Source: JBCCGI01 sp039029355
GTDB taxonomy: Bacteria > Planctomycetota > UBA1135 > GCA-002686595
Direction: 5' to 3'
Length of the DNA: 64,000 nt
NCBI GenBank assembly: GCA_039029355.1
Contig: JBCCGI010000001.1
Location: 223,258-287,257, forward strand
Part shown: positions 24,862-32,743 of the stretch, one piece after another
How positions within the stretch are numbered: the stretch's first letter is position 1
How the letters are laid out: the number at the start of each line of letters is the position of its first letter
Position numbers and translations under genes: made by a program
The notes under the pieces: model-generated
Databases searched by the model: none
What the model was told of the DNA's origin: nothing
The model's input: only the letters and a program-made list of their open reading frames with translations

Positions 24862-25302
24862 ATGCGCGTCAAACACCTCGACCATCTCAACCTCTCCGTC
24901 GCGAGCCTCGCCGAGAGCATCGATTGGTACCGCCGCGTCTTCGGTTTCGAGCCGATGGAGAGCGGCACCTACCGCGGCGGCCCCTGGACGATCGTCCGCT
25001 GCGGCGACGCGCTGCTCTGCATGTACGAGCACGCCGACCGCCTGCACCTGGACGGCGACCAGCTGCGGGCCCGCCGCCTCCACGGGCTCAGCCACTTCGG
25101 GCTCCGGATCGACGATCGCGAGGCCTGGGAGCGCACGGTCGAGCGCGAGGGCCTGCACCTGCTCTACGGCGGGGCGTCGCGCTGGAAGCACTCCACCTCG
25201 TGGTATCTGCTCGACCCGACCGGCTACGAGATCGAGGTCGCGCTGTGGGACGACGACCGCGTCCACTTCGATCCGGCCGCGGCCCTGGCAGAAGCGCGCT
25301 AA
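24862..25302 (+). CDS. VOC (glyoxalase/dioxygenase) superfamily protein
   Basis: 146 residues from the ATG at 24862 with AAGGAG upstream. The beta-alpha-beta-beta-beta modules start KHLDHLNLSVASLAESIDWY and HGLSHFGLRIDDREAWERT. Candidate metal ligands are His8, His78 and Glu123 (GYEIEVALWD), the usual vicinal-oxygen-chelate set. WYLLDPTGYEIEV is the family's closing motif. Substrate classes range from methylglyoxal-thiol adducts to catechols and cannot be chosen here. Divergent from the SufR-like regulator, which may control it. The 154 bases after it hold no clear gene. Confidence 0.8.
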   Translation: MRVKHLDHLNLSVASLAESIDWYRRVFGFEPMESGTYRGGPWTIVRCGDALLCMYEHADRLHLDGDQLRARRLHGLSHFGLRIDDREAWERTVEREGLHLLYGGASRWKHSTSWYLLDPTGYEIEVALWDDDRVHFDPAAALAEAR

Positions 25303-25456
25303 GGCCGGGAAAGCGCGGGAGGCGAGCCGCGGCTACGCCCGGGTTTTGAGGGGAAGCTCTCGCCCTAGCGCCTGCATTCGCGGATGCCCCCCGCGATCGG
25401 TAGTCTCGCTTCCCGCGCCCCCGCGGTCGACGAAAAAGCCGGATCGGGGGGTCGCG

Positions 25457-27241
25457 CTAGGGCTGGATCGTCGCGTGCGCCGCGTTCGAGGGATGCAAGA
25501 GAGCGCCGCTCTGCGCGTCGACGGTCACGAAAGCGAGATCCATCTCGAGCCCGGCGATCACGGGATCGTCGGGCAAATCGATCGACGCCATGGCCTGTCC
25601 GGTTCCGTCGAGCACGCCGTTGAAGCCCGAGAACGGCGGTTGGCTCGCCGCCGACAGCAGCGCGAAGAAATCCGGGTTGAGCGGCAGGTTGCAGCCGCCG
25701 ACCGGGATCCCCGGAGACGTGCCCGACAGCCCCGCCGCAGCGAAGTAGAGCTGGTTCGCGTCCGCCGGCGCCCCGATGTCGAGCGTCAGCTTGGTGCCGG
25801 GCTGCAGCGGGCCCAACACCGCCGCGCTGGCGATGGCTTGGAGCGCGACGTCCTGCGCCACCGGCGTGCCCGCGGTGACGGTCACCAGCACCTCCTGCGT
25901 CGCGTAGCCCGGGCGGCTGAACGAGAGCGTGTAGTTGCCCGCCGGCGCAAACACGTGGTAGCGGCCGTAGGGGCCGCGGCTCTCGTTGCTCTCGCCCTGC
26001 GTGAAGTTCACGCCCACGAGCTCGACGTCCGCCTCGAGCGGCGCGCCCGTGCACGCGTCGGTTACGACGCCGCTGATCGGGACCTCGCGCTGGGCCATCC
26101 ACAGAACGCCGAACAGGACCTGCGCCGCCTCGGCCTCGGCCGTAGCGAAGGCGGGCTGGAACTCGGTCGCGGTCTCGACCAGGAAGGCGTGGCCGCCCTC
26201 CTGGGCGAACTGCCACTCGTAGTGCTCGCCCTCGGCGCTGGGGCGACGCTCCTCACCCTGGTAGCCGCACGCGAAGGAGAGGTCGATCGCCTCGCTCAGG
26301 AAGAAGTCGTCGAACGGGTGCGGGAGGCACGCATAGCCCCAAAGAACCTCCTGCCCCGACGAGTGGAAGTCGAGCGTCTTGGCGAAGTGCCGGTCCTCCG
26401 AGAACGCCATCATCGTCAGCGTCTCGGCCTCGCTGGCCGGCGCGGGGCCCTTGTAGATGGACGACGACGGGTCGGTCGAGCCCGAGCAGGGATCGCTCCA
26501 CCCCTGCGGGTAGTTGCGGTTGAGGTCCACGCCGATCCCGCCGGGGAACACGCGCCGGTTCTTGCGCCACAGGTTGTCGACCTCGAACACGTGCACGTAG
26601 CCGTCGGGGTTCCAGATCGGCACCACCCACAGCTCGTGCTCGTCGATCGCGTCGGTGATCGCGGGCGAGTTGCCGTAGAGCGGCAGCCACAGGTCCATCA
26701 GCGTGAGCGCGATCACCGGCGTCACGGTCTCGCGCGAGTGGTGGCACGACACCACCAGGAGCTCCGGCTCGTCCTCGTCGACGTCGACGTTGTCCGAGAT
26801 CTTCATCGCGAAGATGTGGCGGCCCTCGACGGTCGGAGGCGTGCCATAGGTGGCGGTCAGGTCGACGATCGTCGCGATCTCGGGATAGGTCGCGGCATAG
26901 GTCGCCATGTCGGCGTAGACCTGCGCCAGGTCGGGGTAGCCGACCGTGCCCCCGTCCGCCGCCTGCTTGTCGCGGAAGGGCTGGCCCACCTCCAGCAGCT
27001 CGGGCGCGTAGCCGAGCCGTTCGAGCTCGCCGAGCTCCTGGACCGAGACCACCAGCTCGAGCGAGCCCGGCTCAACCGTGCCCTCTAGCACGTCCCTGCC
27101 TTCGGCGAGGAAGGCGGCCGCCAGGGCCTCGGCGTCGTCGGCGTCGACGCGCACGCGGCGCAGCGTGTCCTGGGCGGAGGCGAGCGAGAGCGAGGCCACG
27201 GCGAGCACCGCGACGAAGGGGGTGAGAGAGCAGGTCTTCAT
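25457..27241 (-). CDS. Secreted M14 zinc carboxypeptidase with C-terminal accessory domains
   Basis: 594 residues from the ATG at 27241, chosen by the signal peptide (MKTCSLTPFVAVLAVASLSL, cleavage near ASAQ). After a roughly 75-residue propeptide-like region, the peptidase M14 domain has zinc ligands H168 and E171 (HSRE), the substrate-binding VDLNRNYPQGW, H293 (LDFHSSGQ) and catalytic E356 (LVETATEF). All catalytic residues are present. A carboxypeptidase-regulatory-like beta domain (ISGVVTDACTGAPLEADVEL, about 385-465) and a roughly 110-residue C-terminal beta domain follow. Exported; trims C-terminal residues from peptides. It is divergent from the his leader. Confidence 0.87.
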   Translation of the reverse strand: MKTCSLTPFVAVLAVASLSLASAQDTLRRVRVDADDAEALAAAFLAEGRDVLEGTVEPGSLELVVSVQELGELERLGYAPELLEVGQPFRDKQAADGGTVGYPDLAQVYADMATYAATYPEIATIVDLTATYGTPPTVEGRHIFAMKISDNVDVDEDEPELLVVSCHHSRETVTPVIALTLMDLWLPLYGNSPAITDAIDEHELWVVPIWNPDGYVHVFEVDNLWRKNRRVFPGGIGVDLNRNYPQGWSDPCSGSTDPSSSIYKGPAPASEAETLTMMAFSEDRHFAKTLDFHSSGQEVLWGYACLPHPFDDFFLSEAIDLSFACGYQGEERRPSAEGEHYEWQFAQEGGHAFLVETATEFQPAFATAEAEAAQVLFGVLWMAQREVPISGVVTDACTGAPLEADVELVGVNFTQGESNESRGPYGRYHVFAPAGNYTLSFSRPGYATQEVLVTVTAGTPVAQDVALQAIASAAVLGPLQPGTKLTLDIGAPADANQLYFAAAGLSGTSPGIPVGGCNLPLNPDFFALLSAASQPPFSGFNGVLDGTGQAMASIDLPDDPVIAGLEMDLAFVTVDAQSGALLHPSNAAHATIQP

Positions 27242-27322
27242 GGCTCTCGCCATCGTACGCGCGTCCATAGGAAGGCGGGGTCGGGCCCTCGCAAGCGGCG
27301 GAACATCGCACGGGTTTTCGTC

Positions 27323-27351
27323 TTGCGCGTCCGCGGAGGCCGTCCTACTGT
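27323..27351 (+). promoter_or_regulatory. Candidate promoter of the his operon
   Basis: TTGCGC (27323-27328) and TACTGT (27346-27351) are separated by 17 bases, and the -10 keeps the key T-A...T positions. Transcription would start near 27358, so the leader peptide ATG at 27364 would be nearly leaderless, consistent with its missing Shine-Dalgarno sequence. Confidence 0.45.
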
Positions 27352-27363
27352 CCCGACAATCCC

Positions 27364-27447
27364 ATGAACGCGACCCGCCAGAGCCGCGCGCAGCGCCATC
27401 ACCATCATCATCCGTACCCCCTGGGTCGGGTGATGGACCGCGCGTAG
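27364..27447 (+). CDS. hisL: his operon leader peptide with five consecutive His codons
   Basis: A 27-codon frame reads MNATRQSRAQR, then HHHHH (codons cat cac cat cat cat at 27397-27411), then PYPLGRVMDRA and TAG. It lies 99 bases before hisG, is too short for ordinary gene calling, and mirrors the Salmonella/E. coli HisL peptide in design. The His run lies within one arm-loop of a stem that covers the second half of the leader, so ribosome stalling when His-tRNA is scarce would change RNA folding. Mixed CAT/CAC codons and the following native sequence argue against a cloning tag. The symbol is given by analogy of role; homology is not claimed. Confidence 0.8.
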   Translation: MNATRQSRAQRHHHHHPYPLGRVMDRA

Positions 27448-27469
27448 CCGCAGACTCTGGTCCTCTCAC
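27385..27469 (+). promoter_or_regulatory. Transcription attenuator: alternative stems over the His leader
   Basis: Stem A:B: CGCGCG (27385-27390) pairs with CGCGCG (27439-27444), and CCATCACC (27396-27403) with GGTGATGG (27429-27436); the His codons lie in its 5' arm and loop. Alternative stem B:C: GTGA (27430-27433) pairs with TCAC (27466-27469), and GGACC (27435-27439) with GGTCC (27459-27463). B cannot be in both stems. A ribosome stalled at the His codons covers A and frees B to pair with C; C reaches the first base of the terminator hairpin. Confidence 0.65.
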
Positions 27470-27489
27470 GCCGGCCTTCGGGGCCGGCG
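27469..27489 (+). terminator. Attenuator terminator hairpin before hisG
   Basis: CGCCGGCC (27469-27476), loop TTCGG and GGCCGGCG (27482-27489) form a perfect 8-bp GC stem with a stable UUCGG-type loop. CTGTCGTTTCT follows, moderately U-rich. It lies between the leader stop (27447) and hisG (27547), the position expected for a his attenuator. Confidence 0.65.
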
Positions 27490-27517
27490 CTGTCGTTTCT
27501 GGGGACGCGTTGGACCT

Positions 27518-27545
27518 GAAGGTCGGCCTTTCCGCCGAGACCTTC
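27518..27545 (+). repeat. Hairpin abutting the hisG start codon
   Basis: GAAGGTC (27518-27524) pairs with GACCTTC (27539-27545), and GGC/GCC extends it inside, ending one base before the hisG ATG. A competing small hairpin GACC-TGAA-GGTC (27513-27524) uses the same left arm. No Shine-Dalgarno is visible, so this structure could affect hisG translation. Confidence 0.45.
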
Positions 27546-27546
27546 C

Positions 27547-28488
27547 ATGCCCAACGCCAACCTCTCCCCTCCTCCCGCCGCCGAGCCCGCCACCGAATCG
27601 GTGCGCCCCCGCACGCGTGCCGCCGATGAGACGGCCGCGCTCAAGCTCGCCCTGCCGAAGGGCCGCCTGGCCGACGGCGTCGAAGCGCTGCTCGCGGACG
27701 CCGGCGTGCGGCTCCAGCGCTCGGAGCGCGGCTACCGCCCGCGCGTGTCGCTGGAGCGCGTCGAGACCAAGATCCTGAAGCCGCAGAACGTCGTCGAGAT
27801 GGTCTCGCTCGGTACCCGCGACGTCGGGTTCGCCGGCGCGGACTGGATCGCCGAGCTCGACGCCGACGTGGTCGAGGTGCTCGACACCGGCCTCGCCCCG
27901 GTGCGCGTGGTCGCGGCCGCGCCGCCCGGCCTCGTCGCAGGCGCCGCGGAGCTCGGCCGGCCGCTGGTCGTCGCCTCGGAGTACGAGCGCCTCACCCGCG
28001 CCTGGATCGAACGCCGCGGGTTCGAAGCGCGCTTCGTGCGCTCCTACGGCGCGACCGAGGTCTTCCCGCCCGAGGACGCGGACATCATCGTCGACAACAC
28101 GTCGACCGGCTCCACGCTGCGCGCCAACGGGCTGGAGATCGTGGACGAGCTTCTGACCTCGTCCACGCGGCTCATCGCGAGCGTTCGCGCGTGGAACGAC
28201 CCCGACCGCCGCCGCCGGATCGACGACCTAGCGCTCCTCCTGCGCGCGGTGCTCGACGCGCGGCAGCGGGTCATGCTCGAGGTCAACGTCGCGCCCGACC
28301 GGCTCGACGCGGTCGTCGAGGCGCTCCCCTGCATGCGGCAGCCCACGGTTTCGGCGCTGGCTGCGTCGGCCGGCTTCGCGGTCAAGGCGGCGGTCCCGCG
28401 CGCGGCGTTGGCCGACCTGCTGCCGGTGCTGAAGGAGCGCGGCGGTACCGACATCGTGGTCACCCCGGTCGAGTGGATCCTGCCGTGA
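27547..28488 (+). CDS. hisG: ATP phosphoribosyltransferase (long form)
   Basis: 313 residues from the ATG at 27547; a GTG at 27601 is possible because the first 30 residues are a Pro/Ala-rich extension absent in relatives. The catalytic part starts LKLALPKGRLADGVEALL, with VGFAGADWI and the PRPP-binding DADIIVDNTSTGSTLRANGL. The final roughly 75 residues (VMLEVNVAPDRLDAVVEALP ... GTDIVVTPVEWILP) are the ACT-like domain of long-form HisG, which binds histidine and gives feedback inhibition without HisZ. It catalyses the first step, ATP plus PRPP to phosphoribosyl-ATP. First structural gene of the operon, behind the leader attenuator. Confidence 0.93.
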   Translation: MPNANLSPPPAAEPATESVRPRTRAADETAALKLALPKGRLADGVEALLADAGVRLQRSERGYRPRVSLERVETKILKPQNVVEMVSLGTRDVGFAGADWIAELDADVVEVLDTGLAPVRVVAAAPPGLVAGAAELGRPLVVASEYERLTRAWIERRGFEARFVRSYGATEVFPPEDADIIVDNTSTGSTLRANGLEIVDELLTSSTRLIASVRAWNDPDRRRRIDDLALLLRAVLDARQRVMLEVNVAPDRLDAVVEALPCMRQPTVSALAASAGFAVKAAVPRAALADLLPVLKERGGTDIVVTPVEWILP

Positions 28489-29534
28489 GCGTGCCCGCCC
28501 TCCGCCCGCGAGTGCTCGGCGCCTACGCGCCGCCGGGAGCCGACGACTCGGCAGCGCTGCTGCGCCTGGCCTCGAACGAGGGGCCCGCGCCGCCGGCGGC
28601 GGTGGTGCGAGCGCTGAGCCGTGCCGTCGAAGCCGTGCACCGCTACCCGCGCGGCGACGAGCTCGAAGAGCGGCTCGGCGAACGCTTCGACCTTCCCGCC
28701 TCCCGCGTGCTGGTCACGGCCGGCGCTGACGACGCGCTGCTGCGGCTGTCGCTCGCCGCCCTCGGCCCCGGCACGAACGCGGTCGTCGCCGCCCCGACCT
28801 TCGAGATGATCCCGCGCTACGTGCGCCTCGCCCTCGGCGAGCTGCGCGAGGTCCCGTGGCGCGACGGAGAGCCGTGGCCGCGCGAGGCGGCGCTGCGCGT
28901 GATCGACGAGCGCACGCGGCTGGTGTTCGTCGTGTCCCCGAACAACCCCACCGGTGCCGGCGCGCGCGCGGACGACGTGCGCGCCGTGTCGCAGGCGGCG
29001 CCCCAGGCGTGGACCGTGCTCGACGCCGCCTACGGCGAGTACACCGACGACGACCCGACCGCCGAGGTGCTCGGGCTGCCGGGCGTGTTGGTGCTCCGCA
29101 CCTTCTCGAAGGCCTTCGGGCTGGCCGGGCTGCGCGTGGGCTACGTGCTCGGCCACGAGGGGCCGCTCGCCGCGCTGCGCGCCGCGGGCAACCCCTTCCC
29201 GGTCGCGGGGCCCGCGCGCCGCGCCGCCGCGTACGCGCTGAAGGCCGGCTACGTCGAGCGCGGCGTGCGGCGCACGCGCGCCGAGCGGGCCTCGATCGGC
29301 TCGGCGCTCCGCGCATTGGGCGCCGAGACGACGCCGAGCGAGGCCAACTTCGCCTTTGCGCGCTTCCCCTCGGCCGCCCGCGCGACCGAGGTCTGGGAGC
29401 GCCTGCGCGACCGCGGCGTGCTGGTCCGGCGCTTCGAAGACGACCCGCGCCTCGCGGACGCGCTGCGCGTCACCTGCCCGACCGGGGCGTCGGACCTGAA
29501 GCGCCTCCTGCGCGCCCTGGAGGCCACCCGATGA
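28485..29534 (+). CDS. hisC: Histidinol-phosphate aminotransferase
   Basis: 349 residues. The GTG at 28485 overlaps the hisG stop (GTGA). A fold-type I PLP aminotransferase: RLASNEGP (substrate end), YPRGDELEERL, SPNNPTGAG, VLDAAYGEY, and TFSKAFGLAGLRVGY with the PLP lysine K209. It converts imidazole-acetol phosphate to histidinol phosphate using glutamate. The position between hisG and hisB supports HisC over other class II aminotransferases. It overlaps the next gene by 4 bases. Confidence 0.92.
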   Translation: MSVPALRPRVLGAYAPPGADDSAALLRLASNEGPAPPAAVVRALSRAVEAVHRYPRGDELEERLGERFDLPASRVLVTAGADDALLRLSLAALGPGTNAVVAAPTFEMIPRYVRLALGELREVPWRDGEPWPREAALRVIDERTRLVFVVSPNNPTGAGARADDVRAVSQAAPQAWTVLDAAYGEYTDDDPTAEVLGLPGVLVLRTFSKAFGLAGLRVGYVLGHEGPLAALRAAGNPFPVAGPARRAAAYALKAGYVERGVRRTRAERASIGSALRALGAETTPSEANFAFARFPSAARATEVWERLRDRGVLVRRFEDDPRLADALRVTCPTGASDLKRLLRALEATR

Positions 29535-30124
29535 GCGCTCGAACCGCCACCGCCACGCGCGAGACCTCGGAGACCCGCATCCGCGCCCGGCTCGCGCTGG
29601 ACGGCACGGGCACGGCGACGGTCGACACCGGCGTCGGCTTCCTCGACCACATGCTGGCGCAGCTCGCGCGCCACGGGCGGCTCGACCTGTCGCTCTCGTG
29701 CCGCGGCGACCTGCAGATCGACGACCACCACACCGCGGAGGACTGCGCGCTCGTCCTGGGAGAGGCGCTCGACCGCGCGCTCGGCGACCGCGCCGGCATC
29801 GCGCGCTTCGGGTATGCCTACGCGCCGCTCGACGAAGCGCTCGCGCGCGCCGTCGTCGACCTCTCGGGCCGGCCTTGGCCAAGCGTCGAGCTCGGCCTGC
29901 GCCGCGAGCGCCTGGGCGCCCTCGCGACCGAGAACGTCACGCACTTCCTCAACTCGCTCGCCATCGCCGCGCGCATGACGCTGCACGTGGACGTGCTGCG
30001 GGGCGAGAACGACCACCACCGGGCCGAAGCGTCCTTCAAGGCCGTGGCCCTCGCCCTGCGCGCGGCCGTCCGCACCGAAGCCTGCTCGAACGCGATCCCC
30101 AGCACCAAAGGAGTGCTCCGATGA
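29531..30124 (+). CDS. hisB: Imidazoleglycerol-phosphate dehydratase
   Basis: 197 residues from the ATG at 29531 (ATGA overlap). DTGVGFLDHMLAQLARHG and DDHHTAEDCALVLGEAL supply the paired His/Glu manganese ligands, and their second-half counterparts are FLNSLAIAARMTLHV and GENDHHRAEASFKA. It dehydrates imidazoleglycerol phosphate to imidazole-acetol phosphate. The protein has only the dehydratase; the HAD-type histidinol-phosphatase domain of enterobacterial HisB is absent, so that activity must be encoded elsewhere. Confidence 0.94.
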   Translation: MSARTATATRETSETRIRARLALDGTGTATVDTGVGFLDHMLAQLARHGRLDLSLSCRGDLQIDDHHTAEDCALVLGEALDRALGDRAGIARFGYAYAPLDEALARAVVDLSGRPWPSVELGLRRERLGALATENVTHFLNSLAIAARMTLHVDVLRGENDHHRAEASFKAVALALRAAVRTEACSNAIPSTKGVLR

Positions 30125-30726
30125 GCGAGATCCTCGTCGTCCCCACCGGAACCGCCAACACCGCCTCGGTCCTCGCCGCGCTGCGCCGCGCCGGCGGCGA
30201 GCCGCAGCTCTGCGGCGAGCCCCACCGCGTCGCACGGGCGAGCCACGTCGTGCTGCCCGGCGTCGGCTCGTTCGGCGCCGCGTCCTCGCGCCTCGACCGC
30301 CACCTGCGCAACGCGCTGCGGCGGCGCATCGAGGAGGACCGCGCCACGCTCGGCATCTGCCTCGGCATGCAGCTCCTGTGCCTCTCCAGCGAGGAGACGC
30401 CCGGCGCGCGCGGCCTCGCGGTCGTGCCGGGCGTCGTGCGCCGCTTGCCCGACGGCCGGCCGCTGCCGCAGATCGGCTGGAATCGCGTCGAGGCGGCGGA
30501 GGGCTGCGAGCTGCTCGAGTCCGGCGAAGCGTACTTCGCCAACGGCTACGCGCTGCAGTCACCGCCGCGCCACTGGAACGTCGCGTCGACCGACTACGGC
30601 GTGCCGTTTGTCTCCGCGCTCGAGCTGGGCGCGGTGCTCGCGTGTCAGTTTCACCCCGAGCTCTCGGGCTCGTTCGGCCAAGCGCTGCTACAGCGCTGGA
30701 TTCGGAAAGGAGCGATCTCGTGCTGA
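30121..30726 (+). CDS. hisH: Imidazole glycerol phosphate synthase, glutaminase subunit
   Basis: 201 residues from the ATG at 30121 (ATGA overlap). A class I glutamine amidotransferase with nucleophile C80 in LGICLGMQLLCLSSEE and the His178/Glu180 pair in CQFHPELSG. LPGVGSFG matches the oxyanion-strand region. It hydrolyses glutamine and channels ammonia to HisF. QIGWNRVEA is the conserved interface/wall motif. It overlaps hisF by 7 bases, consistent with stoichiometric synthesis of the HisH-HisF complex. Confidence 0.93.
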   Translation: MSEILVVPTGTANTASVLAALRRAGGEPQLCGEPHRVARASHVVLPGVGSFGAASSRLDRHLRNALRRRIEEDRATLGICLGMQLLCLSSEETPGARGLAVVPGVVRRLPDGRPLPQIGWNRVEAAEGCELLESGEAYFANGYALQSPPRHWNVASTDYGVPFVSALELGAVLACQFHPELSGSFGQALLQRWIRKGAISC

Positions 30727-31481
30727 GCTCTCGACTCATCCCCTGCCTCGACGTCCGCGACGGCGCGGTCGTCAAGGGCGTGCGCTTCGCGGATCTGCGC
30801 GAGGCCGGCGATCCCGTCCGCCTGGCGGCGGCCTATCAGGAGCAGGGCGCGGACGAGCTCGTCCTGCTCGACGTCTCCGCCACGCCGGAGGGCCGCGGAC
30901 ACGCGCTCGCCCTCGTGCGGCGCGTGCGGGCCGAGCTGAGCCTGCCGCTCACCGTCGGCGGCGGCGTGCGCTCGGTCGAAGACGCCGAAGCGCTCCTCGC
31001 CGCCGGCGCCGACAAGGTCGCGGTGAACACCGCGGCGGTGCGCCGACCGGAGTTGCTCGAAGAGATCTCCGGCCGCTTCGGCGCGCAATGCACCGTGCTG
31101 GCCCTCGACGCCGCCCGGCGCGAGGGCGGCGCGCGCGGCTGGCAGGTCGTGGTGCGCTCGGGCCGCGACCGCGAGACGCTCGACGCGGTCGCGTGGGCGC
31201 GCGAAGCACAGCGGCGCGGCGCCGGCGAGATCCTGCTGACCAGCTGGGACCGCGACGGCACGCGGCGCGGCTACGACCTGCCGCTGCTGCGCGCGGTGGC
31301 GTCGGCCGTGACGGTGCCGATCATCGCGTCCGGTGGAGCGGATCGCGCCGAGCACCTCGCCGAGGCCCTGGAAGCCGGCGCGAGCGCGGTGCTCGCCGCC
31401 TCGATCCTCCACGACGGCGACGTCGCGGTGTCCGACCTCAAGCGCGAGCTCGCCGAGCGCGGCGTGGAGGTGCGGCTGTGA
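30720..31481 (+). CDS. hisF: Imidazole glycerol phosphate synthase, cyclase subunit
   Basis: 253 residues from the GTG at 30720, with AGGAG about 10 bases upstream inside hisH. It is a (beta/alpha)8 barrel: RLIPCLDVRDGAVVKGV with catalytic D11, VGGGVRSVEDAEALLAAGADKVAVNT for phosphate binding, CTVLALDAARRE for the second catalytic Asp, and PIIASGGADRAEHLAEAL. It uses HisH-derived ammonia to make imidazoleglycerol phosphate and AICAR, which feeds purine synthesis. The stop overlaps the GTG of the hisA fusion gene. Confidence 0.94.
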   Translation: MLSSRLIPCLDVRDGAVVKGVRFADLREAGDPVRLAAAYQEQGADELVLLDVSATPEGRGHALALVRRVRAELSLPLTVGGGVRSVEDAEALLAAGADKVAVNTAAVRRPELLEEISGRFGAQCTVLALDAARREGGARGWQVVVRSGRDRETLDAVAWAREAQRRGAGEILLTSWDRDGTRRGYDLPLLRAVASAVTVPIIASGGADRAEHLAEALEAGASAVLAASILHDGDVAVSDLKRELAERGVEVRL

Positions 31482-32743
31482 TCGTCCCGTCGATCGATCT
31501 GGAGGCCGGGCGCGCGGTACAGCTCGTCGGAGGCGCTGAGAAGGCGCTCGACGGCGGCGACCCGCTGCGCTGGATGGAGACCTTCGCGCGCGTCGGCGAG
31601 GTGGCCGTGGTCGACCTCGACGCCGCGCTCGGCGCCGGCGACAACACGGCCGTGATCGAGGAGCTGTGCTCCCGCGGTCGCGTCCGCGTCGGCGGCGGTA
31701 TCCGCAGCTACGAGGACGCGGTGCGCTGGCTCGACCGCGGCGCAGACAAGGTCGTCCTCGGCACGCGCGCCACTCCCGAGCTCCTGCGCCGCCTGCCGCG
31801 CGAGCGCGTTGTCGCGGCGCTCGACTGCCGCGACGGCGAGGTCGTGGTCGACGGCTGGCGGCGCGGCACGGGCCGCAGCGTCGTCGAGCGCATGCGCGAG
31901 CTGCGCGACGTCGCCGGCGGCTTTCTCGTCACCTTCGTCGAGCGCGAGGGTCGGCTGGGCGGCACCGCGCTCGACCGCGTGCCGGAGCTGGTCCGCGCCG
32001 CGGGCGATGCGCGCGTCACCATCGCGGGCGGCGTCACGACGCCGGCGGACGTCGCCGCGCTCGACGAGCTCGGCGCCGACGCGCAGGTCGGTATGGCGCT
32101 CTACACCGGCCGGCTCGACCTGGCCGATGCGGTCGCCGCCTGCCTGCGCTCGGACCGCGCCGACGGCCTGTGGCCGACGGTCGTGACGGACGAATCGGGG
32201 ATCGCCCTCGGGCTCGCGTACTCCTCCGCCCGCAGCCTGCGGGAGGCGCTGCGGTCGGGGACCGGCGTCTACGAGAGCCGCAGGCGCGGCCTGTGGCGCA
32301 AGGGCGAGACGTCGGGCGCCGAGCAGCGGCTCCTGGCGATCGACCTCGACTGCGACCGCGACACGCTGCGGTTCACCGTACGCCAGCGGGGCGCGGGCTT
32401 CTGCCACCGCGACACGCTCACCTGCTGGGGGCAACCCGCCGGACTCGTCGCGCTCGAGCGCACCCTCGCAGAGAGGCGCGGTGAGGCTCCCTCCGGCAGC
32501 TACGCGGCGCGCCTCTTCGAAGACGACGGCCTGCTCTCCGCCAAGCTCCGCGAGGAAGCGGGCGAGCTCGCGGATGCGCGCACCCGCGCCGAAGCGGTCC
32601 ACGAGGCAGCGGACGTCCTCTTCTTCACCCTCGCCCGGCTGGCGCGCGACGGCGTGCGCCTGTCCGAAGTCGAACGTGAGCTCGACCGCCGCTCCCTGCG
32701 CGTGACGCGCCGCGCCGGCGACGCCAAGGAGGTCCGCACGTGA
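31478..32743 (+). CDS. Trifunctional HisA-HisI-HisE fusion
   Basis: 421 residues from the GTG at 31478 (GTGA overlap). Residues 1-225 are HisA, a TIM-barrel isomerase: IVPSIDLEAGRAV with D7, RVRVGGGIRSYEDA, VVAALDCRDG with D116, VTIAGGVTTPADV. Residues about 230-318 are HisI (phosphoribosyl-AMP cyclohydrolase): LWPTVVTDESG, GLWRKGETSG, DLDCDRD with C292, and FCHRDTLTC with C309/C316 as zinc ligands. Residues about 322-406 are HisE (phosphoribosyl-ATP pyrophosphatase): KLREEAGELADA and EAADVLFFTLARLA, a MazG-like E/E/E/D set. All three active sites look intact. HisI-HisE fusions are common; joining HisA in front is unusual. It covers steps 2-4 of the pathway. Confidence 0.92.
   Translation: MIVPSIDLEAGRAVQLVGGAEKALDGGDPLRWMETFARVGEVAVVDLDAALGAGDNTAVIEELCSRGRVRVGGGIRSYEDAVRWLDRGADKVVLGTRATPELLRRLPRERVVAALDCRDGEVVVDGWRRGTGRSVVERMRELRDVAGGFLVTFVEREGRLGGTALDRVPELVRAAGDARVTIAGGVTTPADVAALDELGADAQVGMALYTGRLDLADAVAACLRSDRADGLWPTVVTDESGIALGLAYSSARSLREALRSGTGVYESRRRGLWRKGETSGAEQRLLAIDLDCDRDTLRFTVRQRGAGFCHRDTLTCWGQPAGLVALERTLAERRGEAPSGSYAARLFEDDGLLSAKLREEAGELADARTRAEAVHEAADVLFFTLARLARDGVRLSEVERELDRRSLRVTRRAGDAKEVRT

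Noticed and set aside
27397..27411. Run of His codons as an affinity-tag/vector contaminant
   Set aside because: Mixed CAT/CAC codons, only five in number, no vector sequence around, and placed within matching RNA stems directly upstream of hisG.
27078..27629. 183-codon plus-strand open frame covering the his leader
   Set aside because: Different frame from the leader, Ser/Arg-rich, and overlaps both the carboxypeptidase start and hisG; judged a shadow.
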